Source: Pseudoneurospora amorphoporcata (lineage: Eukaryota > Ascomycota > Sordariomycetes > Sordariales > Sordariaceae). From it: 64,000 nt of DNA. Below are positions 1 through 10,926 of this stretch, piece after piece. The stretch spans positions 33,342 to 97,341 of the forward strand of contig MU859196.1 of NCBI GenBank assembly GCA_033297205.1, read 5' to 3'. Position numbers and translations under genes: made by a program. The notes under the pieces were generated by a model. That model ran no database searches and was not told where the DNA came from. It saw only the letters and a list, made by a program, of their open reading frames with translations. Positions within the stretch are counted from its first letter, which is position 1; every line of letters begins with the position of its first letter.

Positions 1-2306
1 AAGCTAAGATCCGACGTGGACCGGACCATGAAGTAGCGGCTGATGAGCATGATGGTGGGAAGAAGAGTTGGTTGGATTTCGAAGCAGCTAGTCCTGGGGA
101 GGACAAGAGGAACACAAAGGGCGATCATTATGTGAAGGAAACCTCAAGCGAGAAAGAGAAAGAGAAAAGGGGGAGAGGGGTGAATGCCCTTGGGTTTGGG
201 TATGCGGCTTTGAAAGGGCAGGGAGTAAGGATGAAGCCTGCCTAGGAGTTCTAGTTCTAGTAGGGGTCAAGGTGCACATGATGCCAGAAGGATTGATGGT
301 AATAATGCGGAGGAAGAAGAAGAAGAGGGGAGCGAGTTTATCTGACTGGACTGACTGAGGCATGCATGCCTGCACATGGTACAATGCACTAACGCACGTT
401 TGATGCCGTCTTTAGACTTGTACGCAGCATGTATTCTACGGTTGGTAGTCTAGAATAGCATCCAGCAGCGGGGTCACGTAATGCCCCTTCCACATTAGAA
501 TCACCATAGAACTTGTCCTTGAAGCCATGATGAACAATGATTTCGTTTGCTTGACAGCAATACACACTGAAATGGTCTCTTGCCAATAAAGTTGTCAACT
601 GTACAATGTAGTGTACAAGTCTTGTAGGCTCCTTCCTTCCTTCCTTCTAGTCCCTCTTCCCTTCCTTGGACTCCAGTCTCAGCCCGACCCGGACATGACC
701 CGGACCAAGCAGCAACTAAACATAATGGAACCTTCACGAGGCTATCCCTTCCCATCCCGGGGTCGACCTTCACTTGCCCTCCACAACTTCATTTCTTTAT
801 TATCATACCTTGAGCACGAACCCGAACCTGCCAGAGTCCTGATAGGTACCTAAGGTACCTTAGGTAGGTAGGTATGTAAGGTTTCCCACCCGCCATACTT
901 CTACCTACCTGAGGTATCCGGCGTTCAACTTGATAACACTTCCGGTACACAGCCACGCCAGCCAAGACGAGCTCGTCCCACCACCCTCTCACAATCACGA
1001 TGACCGGATTCAAGGATCTTGACCCGTTGCCTGGCCGCGCTGGACCACCAGACCCCATCATGAACAAGATAATGAAGGACTAGAGCTGGTGGACAATGGG
1101 CCGATCGATGCATTTAGAGGGCTATTGCATCGATGCCAGTAACATATACCAGCCGCTTTTATCGCCACTCCTCAGACAAGTACATCGATGAGCGTCACTG
1201 GTACTGTTGGGGAGCACAACGAGCATCTACACTCTTCCTTGCGCGTTGTCTTCTTCACCTCATAAGCGAAGAAGAAGTGCTTCCAGAAATGCACCACCAT
1301 CAACAGCTACCTACGGTCCTGTTGAGGAGTGCATCGAACGGGCTAACCGCCAACGAACGTCTGGACATTGTGAGGTCATGTGTCAATTAGTCAGTGCCGA
1401 AGGCGCACACGATGGTTGTCAGAAGCAGCGACAAGGAGCACGTAACATCACAGTGAGAGAGTCAAAGGGTCTTTCAAGTTCCAGTCAAGGACAGCACAAA
1501 AAAGAAACCACCACGTTGAGATTTCTTTCTCAGTGACGCCAAACACCTCCACAACTCGGCCCGCTCGCTCGCTCGTAAAAATGCTTCTCAAACCAAAACC
1601 CAAACCCAAACCCAGGTATAAAATCCCATGCCACATCAAGCGCCACCCATAACACGATACCCTCATATTGAGTCTGCGGCACTCCTCCTTCCGCAAGCGC
1701 CGCCAACCCACCACACTAACACCTTCCCATCCCAACGCCCCCGGCTAACACCTCCCGTCCCAAGACCTCCCGTCCTCCCTCCGTCCCCGCCAAGACAACA
1801 CACAACCGATTCCGTCAAACCCATCCCAACGAGTCGACCTTATGCCTTCCTCCTTAATGCCTTGGCCGTGGTCGTACGCTTGTAGTATGGTGAAAGCCGG
1901 TATGGTTTCTATGCCACTACCATGCTCCTTTGTCACTACCACTACTACTGCCACTCCCACAGCCATCGTCACTCCCAAACCCAAACCCACGCCCACACCA
2001 AAACCCACTGCCACAGTGCCACTACCACTACCACTACCATCATCACCATCACCCTCACCACCTTGGTTCCTCGTGCCATGCAAGTCCTGCCACTAATCAC
2101 TTCCAACAAGCTCTCCTCCTGTTTCCATCCCTTCCACCAACCCTCCCGCCCGCCCCTCCTCCTGTTTCCACCCCTTCCAACCACCCCTTCCACCCTCGCA
2201 CTGTTTCCACCCCTTCCACCCCCCCACTGTTTCCACCCCTTCCACCCCTTCCCCCACCGCCACCACTACCACCCACCCTCCCTACAACCCAAAACCCAAA
2301 CCAACC
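1..2306. other. Intergenic, CA/CCA-rich low-complexity tract, no gene supported
   Basis: I see no gene in this stretch. Open frames exist on both strands but have no splice signals, no recognisable domain and no consistent codon pattern. From about 1590 to 2290 the plus strand is very rich in CCA, CAC and CCC triplets, so several frames stay open by composition alone. A TATA-like GTATAAAAT occurs near 1616 but has no gene to serve that I can identify. Runs of TACC/TAGG near 840-910 are typical of intergenic DNA in Neurospora-like fungi. Confidence 0.6.
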
Positions 2307-2882
2307 TCACTCAAAAGCAAGCCGCGAGCCACCCAACTTGGGCCGCCGAAAGAACAATCGTCGTCGTGTGCCCCCCTCCCGCCGTCCAGCCCTGACCAAA
2401 AGAAGGCGCTTGTTGGGCACCATCCTCTGGCCAGAGCCGGAGGAGGCAGAAGAGGAGGCGGAGCCGGGAGCGGACATGGAGCCAGCCGAGCCAGAACCAG
2501 GGCCAGGTGAACCGGGGCCGGGGCCGGGCACAGGGGAGTCGTTGTCGTCGTCATGGTCGTCGCCATCTTCTTCTTCTTCGTCTTCGCTCTCCTCCTTGTC
2601 GGAGGAGGCAGAAGAGGAGGAGGAGGAGGAGGAGGGAGCAGGGGAGCCGGGGCCGGGGCCGGTGCCGGAGGCAGACAGCTTCCTCCTTTTGGAGGGAGGG
2701 CCGGGGCTGCTGCTGCTGCTGGTGGTGCTGCTGGTGGTGCTGCTGGTGGTGGTGGTGCTGCTGCTGGGGCCGTCGTCTGGGCGCGGGCGCTTGGCAGGGG
2801 CAGGGGCAGGGGCAGGGGCAGAGGCAGAGGCAGAGGCCGACGAGGGAGAGACGAGGGTGTCTGCTCCAAGAGCCGAGGGTTC
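2307..2882 (-). repeat. Low-complexity triplet-repeat tract with long Ser/Pro/acidic open frame
   Basis: On the minus strand this tract continues, after a TAG at 2885-2883, in the same frame as the last exon of the neighbouring Cys/His-rich gene. It stays open for about 190 codons. The frame would give an Ala/Ser/Pro-rich segment, two basic clusters (KRPRP and KRRKL), Ser and Thr runs and a Glu/Asp run. It has no in-frame ATG near its start. The opposite strand and other frames are also open, because the DNA is built from GGC/GGT/GAG-like triplets. I therefore list it as a repeat tract rather than a gene. It could be the 3' untranslated part of the neighbouring gene, or a lost C-terminal extension. 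Confidence 0.5.
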
Positions 2883-3775
2883 CTAGCCCCCGGACACTTG
2901 GGCATAGCCCCCGAACTCTCCGCTCGCCGCCGCGAGGTTGCCGAAGATGGTGTTGGCGACTGGAAAAAGGAAGGAGAACATGAAGTTAGCACGTACTCTC
3001 TTGACTCCGGCACATGCGGACGGAACCAACATGGAGTTGCCCTAGAATCCCCTGATCCCCTGATGCACGACGAAACTGACAATTATTGGGATGACGACGG
3101 CCGGGAGGAGCAAAGCGTGAAAGGCAGATAACCAGATGAACTGGTTCATACAGCAGGGGCAGGTAAGTGAGATTGCCCAATAAAATCGATGAAGCAGTGG
3201 GCTCCCGCGTGAGAGTCATGATGGCTCCCGTCATGTTGAGTGGAGTGGGTGATGCGAGTGACTGATGAAGCTGTATCTGAAGCAGAGGTGAAGTGCATGT
3301 CACAAGATACTGACTGCCCCTTTCATCCTGCCTGCGATGAGATGCTTCATGCTGGAACGACGGAACGGCAATATCATGGTCGAGAAGGAGGAAAGGGTGA
3401 AAACACGTTCAACCCATAAGATAACTTACCACGCGGAACGTTGTTCCTCGGCTGAGGAGGCCAAAGCCAGGCCGGCGGCTGGGGGTACATGGCCGGCTGG
3501 GGCCGGGCCACAGGCCGGGGCAAGGCAGGTTGGGGCCGGGGCTGGGGCTGGGGAGGAGGCCAGGCCGGGCAGTCGTCGCACCTCTCGTGGGCGCAGAAGA
3601 CCAGCAGCACTCCGCCGTCGTTGTCGATTGCGTAGTCGTCGTCAAACGACGACCACTGCTCCTGGAGTGCCTCCTCAGCCTCAGGCGACCAAGGTTCTTG
3701 ATGAAGCACCCAGTCGCAGTGGTCGCCGTTTCTGCCACGGGCAGTGCACTGGCAGCACACCCACTGGGAAGACAT
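2883..3775 (-). CDS. Small Cys/His-rich protein, WxCCxC...CxHxxCxxC family (member 1)
   Basis: Function unknown. I read two exons, 3775-3430 and 2959-2883, giving about 140 residues. The first ends at a consensus GTAAGT donor. The second follows a GTGCTAAC branch site and a pyrimidine-rich TTTTTCCAG acceptor, so the intron is 470 nt and the frame is kept. The N-terminus carries W5-V-C7-C8-x-C10, C20 and then C61-x-H63-x-x-C66-x-x-C69, a pattern that would suit zinc binding. Residues 70-115 are Pro/Gln-rich with PQP repeats. The C-terminus reads as a natural protein end (ANTIFGNLAAASGEF...) and stops at TAG. The same Cys/His pattern recurs in the genes at 10282 and 20884. Unlike those two, this member lacks the Met-Cys-His-rich N-terminal part. 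A (TG)n run lies in its 5' leader near 3790-3820. Exon 1 is firm; the long intron is inferred. Confidence 0.65.
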
Positions 3776-4285
3776 GGTTGGTTGCGATGGTGTGTGTGTG
3801 TGTATGTGTTGAGTGTGTGTGAAGAAGAAGAAAAAAAGTGATTCAGTTTTGACTTTCCTCGAAAGTTGAAAAAAGAAAGAAGAAAAGAGAAAGAAGAGGA
3901 AAGAAGTCAGAGACCGGGTACTTATAGAAGAATATTAAAAGGGCATAGATTATGTGCCTACCTACTTTCGAGCCCTGTATTATCTATTCGCAATCTGTGC
4001 TGCCTATTGTCACTCGTGTCCATTATCAGTTTCAAGGGGAGGGGTTCGTCTGAATTAGATGGGATGACGAGAGCGAGGCGAGATAAGACGGGTACATCAT
4101 GTTTGCTCTTTTCAAAATCTGGGCTGATTGCGTGAAGCTCTCGTCGACAGTACTATCTTTACACGTTTATGCTTCATCCGTTGCTGTTGGACAGGATCTC
4201 TCCCATAAATAATCCTACAACTACGATAACCAAGTTGTGTCAATTTGCTGTGATCCGTCACCTGGGTCGGCAGGACAACATCAGC
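3776..4285. other. Intergenic between Cys/His-rich gene and relic exons
   Basis: This holds the presumed 5' leader and promoter side of the minus-strand Cys/His-rich gene, with a TG microsatellite (about 3788-3820) and an A/G-rich tract (about 3825-3910). I see no further gene. Confidence 0.5.
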
Positions 4286-4381
4286 TCACTTCTTTGATAA
4301 CTCGGCCTCGGCCAGAGCAGCGTCACTTCCCTTTTCCTCGCTTTCTTCGCCGTCGCCATTGAGCTCCTTGGCCGCCTTGAC
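4286..4381 (-). pseudogene. Isolated terminal-exon-like fragment, Lys/Glu-rich
   Basis: Thirty-one sense codons follow an excellent 3' splice context on the minus strand: CCAACTAAC branch site and CACTAG acceptor just upstream of 4381. They read as a Lys/Glu/Ala-rich C-terminus ending in KK and TGA. A possible donor (ATAG|GTAAAC) lies upstream at about 4460, but the sequence before it looks more like the antisense of the plus-strand open frame 4471-4884. I cannot assign a parent gene. It could be the last exon of a decayed gene or a chance match. Confidence 0.25.
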
Positions 4382-4470
4382 CTAGTGTTAGTTGGGAAAG
4401 CCTGCATTACTGCAGCTGGTAGTGCGGTGAAGTCGTTGCCATCCAATTACTGTCGCAATGTTTACCTATA

Positions 4471-6064
4471 ATGATGGCCCGGCCCCGGCTCACATATTTC
4501 AAGAGCGTTGCTACCCAGACGCCGCTGGGTACTGATCGTTTCTTGGCCACACCGAAGGTCACCGCCTTTTCTGGTCTCACCCCGTCCACCTCGGTACTCG
4601 CCATCTCGACTGGGGCTAGCGTGAGAACTCCCAAACCGAGACAGACAGGCACGGCCAAGGTTGACGCCTTGGAGGAGCGCAGGAGCACCGCCACGGCCAG
4701 ATCGGCCCTGAAGCGTCGCCGCGTCACCAGTGCCGACAAAGGAAAAGGAAAGGAGGTTTCTTTTGCGAGTGCCGACAGGTCGAACTCGACCGTTCGCCAG
4801 GATGCTCCCAAGGGCGGTGCTGAGTTTGCTATTGGCGAGTTGGATGAATTGCTTGATAGCGTTCGGGAGATGGGAGGAATTTAGGAGTGACGGTGAATGT
4901 ACATAGTGTTGATTGATAGATAGACGTCGCATTTCAATGGGCACGACGTCGAAACCATGTCGCCGTTGTACCATCCACCCTTGCACTGGTACCGGCTGAC
5001 CGAGTTGGGCAAAGAGACTCTCCTACCTACCCAGCGACGAGATCGGCTTCCTCGCCAACGCTCACTCTCCTGAGCCCCTCAACCTCTTCTCCCCGTCCCC
5101 GGATCCCGTGGCTTCCCCCGTCGCTCCTGCCGCCGTGGCGCCGGCTGCCCCTGTCCCTGACGTTCTGCGTTGTAACCCCTCTCTTGTCCTTGAGGCCGAC
5201 CAGTGAGTCCTCCCGGTCCAGTCCCTTGCGCTGTACTATCCTAACTCCTCGTCCAGTTTCGTCCGTCCCGTCCCGTGCCTTGCCTTAGCCACAGTGTCCA
5301 GCTCGCCGAGGCTGTCTCCAATCTCGTTCACCCCAACTTCGCTGAGGTTTGTCGCATCATCGGTGACAGTACCTGTCAAGTGAAGGGTAGGTTTCGCTCA
5401 AAGCTATTCTCATTTTGCCATCCCTCATATAGCCACATTCTCACTGCCATGGCCAATGCACCCGAGCTCACCTACCTTGGGAACCTTCGCCGGAGCATCG
5501 GGCATATTGACCGGAACCTTGCTACTTCGGGAGCTCTTCATCAGAGCTGCACAGCATTGTCATGCGACAGCGGGACATTGGTTGTATTCGATTGCTGGAT
5601 GGTTGGATGGGGCAGCCCAGCTGTTCCTGTAGGTACTCATGCCCAGATGTCAGGTGCCATCATGGTTTTGAGAACTGCCCGTAGAGGTAGGCAAAGAAGG
5701 AGGACCTCATAACAAGACACGAGGGTGTTCTTGCTGGAAGCAGTAGAGAGCGCGGAGAGTGGAAGGCATTTGTGCGCATGCGTGTTGTCTGGTCGGGGTG
5801 GGTAGCTCCTTGAGATTTGTCCCGGAGCGGGAGCAGCCTCTGCTCGTGCAGACCAGTGACTGGGCTCGTGAGACCAGGACATTGGTTGCTAATGTCTTCG
5901 AGTTAAGACGGTAATCCGACCCGTAGTATTTCATCTGAAATACTTGGATCTTTTGAAGAAAGCGATCAAGAATAACGTTTTGAAACATGCAGCTGACAAT
6001 TGAGATGGAAACCGACACTCGCTATTTCAATGACGTTGCTATGGAGATTCACGCTCGCAAGTAA
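4471..6064 (+). pseudogene. Coding-like islands, probably a disrupted gene of unknown function
   Basis: The plus strand carries several stretches that look like protein, in different frames. The first, 4471-4884, is 137 codons, rich in Ser/Thr/Arg with a basic KRRR cluster and a C-terminus IGELDELLDSVREMGGI before TAG. Next, about 5020-5204 reads YLPSDEIGFLANAHSPEPL... with Pro/Ala repeats and ends at a GTGAGT donor; a CTAAC branch and CAG acceptor follow near 5256. About 5275-5390 reads as a helical segment. About 5815-5910 reads FVPEREQPLLVQTSDWARE.... About 5920-6000 reads YLDLLKKAIKNNVLKHAADN, and 5998-6064 ends in EIHARK. I could not join these into one frame with valid splice sites. It is either a decayed gene or a multi-exon gene that I cannot resolve. 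No family was recognised. Confidence 0.35.
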
Positions 6065-7003
6065 ACGAGCTGCGTCATTCGAAGCAGGATAGGGGGTACA
6101 AAGAAAAAAAATCCAAGAAAGGGATGAACAAGAAAGCAAGGCATGGGTAGAAGTGACTTGACTAGATTAGATGCCCTGCTTTCAGGACGACAAGTATGAG
6201 GGAGTGAAAAGCCCCGTCAGTGATGGGATGAGTAAAACAACTTCAACGGCGGTGGGCCATGACTGACACATGAGGGAATTCTAAGGGGTGGTGCCGGTTG
6301 GGTGAAGCTAGGTAGTGAGTGGGTGAAAAGACAAGTGCGAGGAATGGGTAGGGTGGTGCTTGTGGTGGGCCACTGCACTAGTAAGAGGAGACCAGGAAAG
6401 AGAACGCCAGGTAAATTCATTAAATCAGAGCGTGTTAGGTTTGATGTAGTGGAGAGGCTTATCTGCATCTGGCGTTTCTCCTTGTCCTGCGCAGTAGCCT
6501 GCCCTGAGGATGTCGTTGTGGTTCTAGTCTTCGGCCACGACTTGGTTGACACGGGCCTGCTCCGCGACTTCCTCCTACTTTAGCATCCTCCCAAAATCCT
6601 GCCACTTAGAGCGCATTTAGCATGACCTCCATAAGGTACTCGTGCCTCGGTTGATCCTTCTTGTTCGAGTCACTTCGGTCGAGCCTGCCGCCTGCGCCCA
6701 AGAGAGACTGCCCCGCAGTCTGGAAATATGGTAACAGAACGGGGTTGGGCCACGACTGGTACAGAAGTCGGTCCTTTCCAGCTTTTCCACCGATTGGAAA
6801 ATTCAAGCCGTGTTCGTTTCGGTAAAGGCAGCACAGCTGTCACATTTTCCCAACTGAAGATCAGATCTTCACCGGACACTAATGTTGATCGATATGTTCA
6901 GTAGAACACCGCCACTTTTACGAGCAAAACGCTGGTCTGAATGAGCTTTTCTCCTTGATAAAGAGGTCATGTAAGAGTTCTCTGCTTCCGACGCCATCTA
7001 CAC
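6065..7003. other. Intergenic with one short coding-like fragment
   Basis: Apart from the minus-strand fragment at 6425-6616, I see no supported gene. A minus-strand open frame at 6606-6806 overlaps its start but has no splice or domain support. Confidence 0.4.
6425..6616 (-). pseudogene. Short gene fragment with two internal TAG stops
   Basis: Sixty-four minus-strand codons read like a real protein segment (for example DILRAGYCAGQGETPDADKP and EEVAEQARVNQVVAED) but contain two in-frame TAG codons. Both would be CAG (Gln) after one C-to-T change. No family was recognised. The piece is short, so chance cannot be excluded. Confidence 0.25.
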
Positions 7004-8510
7004 ATGCGGCTGACGATGCCATCAGATATCAACCACCCTCAAATTATCCGAGTGATGCCGGCGGCACCGGTCCCTTCGGCTTCCACGATAGACAGACGAC
7101 GATGCCTGCCGCAGTACAGAACCCATCTCGATCTTGGCGATCTCTTCAAGCCAGTGACACCATCATCATCACGAGTCCGTATCAGAACCAATACCGCGCC
7201 ACGCCGCAAAGACTTAACCGCTTCCTCCGCAGACTGCAACAGAAGGCCTTTTGGTCTTGGCTGCTTCAGCGAGAAACGCCGTTATGGTGCCACAGTCCGG
7301 CCAGGGAAAATACTTCACGTGCGGTTTCAGCCCTCAGATTCAGCCCGGAGCCCGTCTCCTACTCGACAACGATACTCCGGCTCCCATCCGGGCCCGACTG
7401 AGCCACAATCATCTGATTCTCGGAGTTCGCGGTAGCCAGCGTCAATACTTGCTGCTCGGCCCGGGTGGGGACCATTGTCTTCTTCCTCGTTACTCGTACT
7501 CACTGGCGAGCACAATTTTGCTCAACAATCTGACAACTCCGGGATTCAAACCCACCTTGACTTTACCTCCGAACTCAAACCCGAGTTCAAGAGCTGAGCG
7601 GATGACGCCCTATCAAAGAGGCGTCACCAGACTCTTTATGAGATTGTCCACCACGCGAGACATTGTTTGAGCAGACGGAGCACAAAACGCATCCAGATAT
7701 ATTGTCAGCCTCCGTGTACTCGTGAGACTTCGCCTATCAAAGTCTGGACTCCTTTGGACGATGCGAGCGCCTCTTTCTGCGCCTCGCCGAGGTTCCTGGC
7801 AGGCAAATGTGGGATCAGATGTCGAGATATGCCAGAATCCTTCGTGTAACCAAGCTAAGCTCCAATACGTACCTACCAAATCGCCTTTTTCTCCAACCCA
7901 ATATCCAGCCACAGACATGATGGGCGCATCCATAACCGCTCTGTTGGGAGTATCGCCATGCTGCTTTGCGCTGACCGTTCGCTCTATGGCTTGAGCTACT
8001 CATCGATTACTGATAGGGCTATGAGGCGCTGCACTAGATCCAAAGAGATCAAGAGAAGTTATCTGTGGATCTTGAGGAATCGGAAACATCTGAGAGACAA
8101 GCGCGGAAGGAGAATTGTCGTGAGATGATACCCGTCTTAGACTCTCCAGATCTGCCCCTCCAAGGTCTTTGATCCTGCCTCATCAACCGAGCGCAGCTTT
8201 CGTACGCTGCACAATGCACATGCAGGTACTGTTCTGATTCTGTACGTTGCCGCACCTTGCCTGCCGGGAAGAAGTCCACTAACTCTCCCTTATTTGCGTC
8301 AGGATATGCCGATTGCCGGCCAGGCCCGACTGTCTTGGGAGGCTGAGCTAAATTTGAAAGGCTCCAAGACATTCCGCCAAGGGTCCCTCTCTACATGAAG
8401 CGAGGGGGCGAGAAACGAGAAGGTGGGGCCGTTGCCATGGCATGTTTTATAATTGTTTGGCAGAAAAAGGGGCAAGCCACTCCTTTCCCTCACATGCTAC
8501 GCCGGCTACG
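7004..8510 (+). pseudogene. Possible decayed gene with several in-frame stops
   Basis: From 7004 one frame reads 143 codons (a hydrophilic Ser/Arg/Pro-rich N-terminus), a TAG at 7433-7435, then continues protein-like through a TGA at 7595-7597 to about 7720. The reading then moves by an uncompensated frame change near 7720 to a second frame. There, a helix-like segment (SFGRCERLFLRLAEVPGRQM) is followed by a possible intron (GTAACC donor near 7846, CTGATAG acceptor near 8016). After it comes a charged segment (SVDLEESETSERQARKENCR) broken by TAG 8035-8037 and TGA 8170-8172. The same frame stays largely open to about 8510. I infer one gene that has lost function. The protein family is not recognised, and sequencing errors or unrecognised introns could explain part of the damage. 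Confidence 0.35.
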
Positions 8511-10281
8511 GTGACCGGTCAGCAAGGATACAGCAGCGAAAAGTCTTCAGAAAGAACGCCATCCGGGCTACATACTGTCGTTCTTCTGACAGTCAACGCT
8601 TCTGCAGTCTGCACCATGGGATGGCGGGAGGCGGCAAAAGAGCGAGAGTCTGTGTGACGACACCAACCTTGGACATGGGAGACTGGTCAAGTTCCCAGCT
8701 GCTGTCTCAGTTCGGTGCAGTAAGTCCATGTCAAGACACCGGAGAAGTTGGGCTCTGCCGAATCTCTCGCGATATCCCGCGACTGACCATTGACAACAGA
8801 ACAACGACATGATGGCTGTTTCATCATCAATGCGTCATGCGAGTCGGGCCCCTCGGCGGCCTCCTCCTTTCGACTAAACAGCCATTCGGATTACAATTCG
8901 TTAGTTTACGGACGTAGCTTGAGAGCGAAAGCGACCGTTGAATCATCACGACACCATCACGAACCCCGTGCCGTTGCCGTTCTATTCCGAACAAGATGGA
9001 ACATGAAACCGCCGATTCGAGACCTGCAAGGCCGCGCCGTACAGGGACGCCGTAATCGCCCAAAGCACTCCTATAACCAAGCTATTCTCGGGAGGGCGTC
9101 CACGATTGGATGAGGATACCGTCATACTCGACTGATCAAGCCAAATGTAGATGTTGAAGAACATTAAAGGACTGTTTCAAATATCCCTGACTGGTAGCGG
9201 ACAGATCGCAATATCCAGTTGCCAAATTTAAGCCCCGAGTGTATCAGAGAGCCCAGAAGTCGATGTACCCGGCGCTTGGCTCCCTAGAAGAGGCACCACC
9301 ATAGCTGTCTCGGAGCTTGTACAACCAGCATCGAGAGTTTAGCCCGATTACATTTACAGACCCACGTTTCTCCCATGCCTTGCACTCGCCTATCGTTCAC
9401 CGAGGCACCCACGTGCTTCGCCGAGCTGTTGACCGTAACGGCGCTTGCTTGACAGGAAATGGCACCACACCTTGGACAATGGCTTTCTAATTATCGACCT
9501 GATTAGGAAGTCTGCGATGTACACAGCGGTCAGTACTTCCGAATTCTGCTTCAGGGTTCACTTGGGTTGTGCTGCCCCACGGAGCTTCACGGAGAGACCG
9601 AATCGGCATGGAGCCGAACATGAATGTATGGGACGATGGAGCGGACGAGACATACCAGTCAGGTGTAAAAGGGAGGGTAGAAATAAACAGAAGCAGAGGA
9701 CAAGAAAGATATAAGGAGATAGCAAGGTGCATCTCAAGTGAACGGAAGGGGGTGGTTAAAGACAGCATCTTCACACTTGAAGTTTGTCACGACTTCGGCC
9801 AGTCATACGACGACCAGATATTGGACAGACACTCTTGAAAAAGAATATTGATTCACAACGTACCTTCAACACAGCTGATAGAAGGGCCTAAGGGGACTGC
9901 AAAGCTCATCCCACGACATCCTGTAGGTTCTACTGCGTTATAAAAGGTTACTGAATAAAAGCTAACATTGACTTCTTTCTGAGACAAACAGACGTAGATC
10001 CATCAAGAGAACGGCGAGTTGCAGGTGTCTCTTGATCAAACTTCAGAAACAGACAAGATAAGGACTATTTTGCCACATCATACGTCGCTGGACACGACAA
10101 TAGAACAACACCAGACTACTTTGACAGGTGATAGATCAGTCTTTCGGCCACTTGAAGTCAAGAGACACACAGCGAAACCAGACTCAACTACCTCAAGGAA
10201 TTGGGGGAGACGCAGGACTGGAGATAAAGGACGTCGTGACCGTGCTGGAAGAGAAAAAAACTACACAAACGAACAGACAAG
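8511..10281. other. Intergenic upstream of Cys/His-rich gene 2
   Basis: No gene is supported here. A canonical TATAAAAG lies at 9939-9946, about 335 bases before the start codon of the downstream Cys/His-rich gene. A GCTAAC ... CAAACAG stretch at about 9960-9991 could be the end of an intron in the 5' leader. Confidence 0.45.
9939..9946 (+). promoter_or_regulatory. TATA-box-like element
   Basis: TATAAAAG on the plus strand, 335 bases upstream of the ATG at 10282. It is the only strong TATA-like motif I noticed in this interval and is a plausible core promoter for the downstream gene. Its use is inferred. Confidence 0.3.
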
Positions 10282-10926
10282 ATGTGCACCTACCATTACC
10301 TCCACCACCACCACATCCCCCCTTGTCCCAAGGACCTCTACTTCGTGATCCACTACCTCTTCTGTCCCGACGCGACCATGGACGTCAACACGGGCAATCG
10401 TCAACCATGCAACAACGCCATCTACGACGACTCCCACCTTGCGTCGACAGCCATGTCTGCCTCCATGTCCATGTCCATGTCCAACAGCATGTCAAGTGGA
10501 ACCCTGTCCACCTCCCCAGCCTCTTCCCAATCTTCCGCATCGACAACCTCCTACTACTCCAACGACGGCACCTCCTTCCCCGTCGTCGACTACCACTCTC
10601 TCTACAACTCTTCTACCGCCTCTCTCAACCTGAGCCAGCAACAACAACAAATACAAACAATGGACTTCAACAACCCCTGCGCCTCCTCGACCTGCTTGAC
10701 ATCCCTCGAGTGCTCCTCGGGACAATGCAGACTCGAACAGCTCGGTGGGAAATGGACGTGCTGCAGGTGCGGAGGAAAGGGGAACGAGTATGCGTGGTGT
10801 AAAGCCAGGCCAGGGTTGGTGAGGGGAGCGGACCCGGATATGGTTTGTTATCATGTTGTTTGTGGAGGGTGCAGGGCGACGGGGCACGGAAGCTCGGGGA
10901 AGGGGAACATGAAAGGGAAGCGATAA
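10282..10926 (+). CDS. Small Cys/His-rich protein, WxCCxC...CxHxxCxxC family (member 2)
   Basis: Single exon, 214 residues, function unknown. The N-terminus is Cys/His-rich (a YHYLHHHH stretch) and contains FCPDATMDVNTGNRQPCNN at about residues 27-45, which matches the member at 20884 (YCPAAKIDLNTGYQDPCSN). A low-complexity middle follows: alternating Met-Ser (about 58-72), Ser-rich sequence and a short Gln run (119-123). The C-terminal core has C133 and C138, W158-T-C160-C161-x-C163, W172-C173 and C189-x-H191-x-x-C194-x-x-C197, then a Gly/Lys-rich tail. The Cys/His spacing suggests a structural zinc site, but this is inference. No signal peptide or membrane segment is convincing. ATG 10282 is chosen because the conserved Cys/His-rich segment begins at it. 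Confidence 0.75.
   Translation: MCTYHYLHHHHIPPCPKDLYFVIHYLFCPDATMDVNTGNRQPCNNAIYDDSHLASTAMSASMSMSMSNSMSSGTLSTSPASSQSSASTTSYYSNDGTSFPVVDYHSLYNSSTASLNLSQQQQQIQTMDFNNPCASSTCLTSLECSSGQCRLEQLGGKWTCCRCGGKGNEYAWCKARPGLVRGADPDMVCYHVVCGGCRATGHGSSGKGNMKGKR

Noticed and set aside
1930..2886. Long plus-strand open frame (318 codons) over the low-complexity tract
   Set aside because: It is kept open by CCA/CAC and GGC/GAG triplets. Several other frames on both strands are also open, and there is no domain or splice support.
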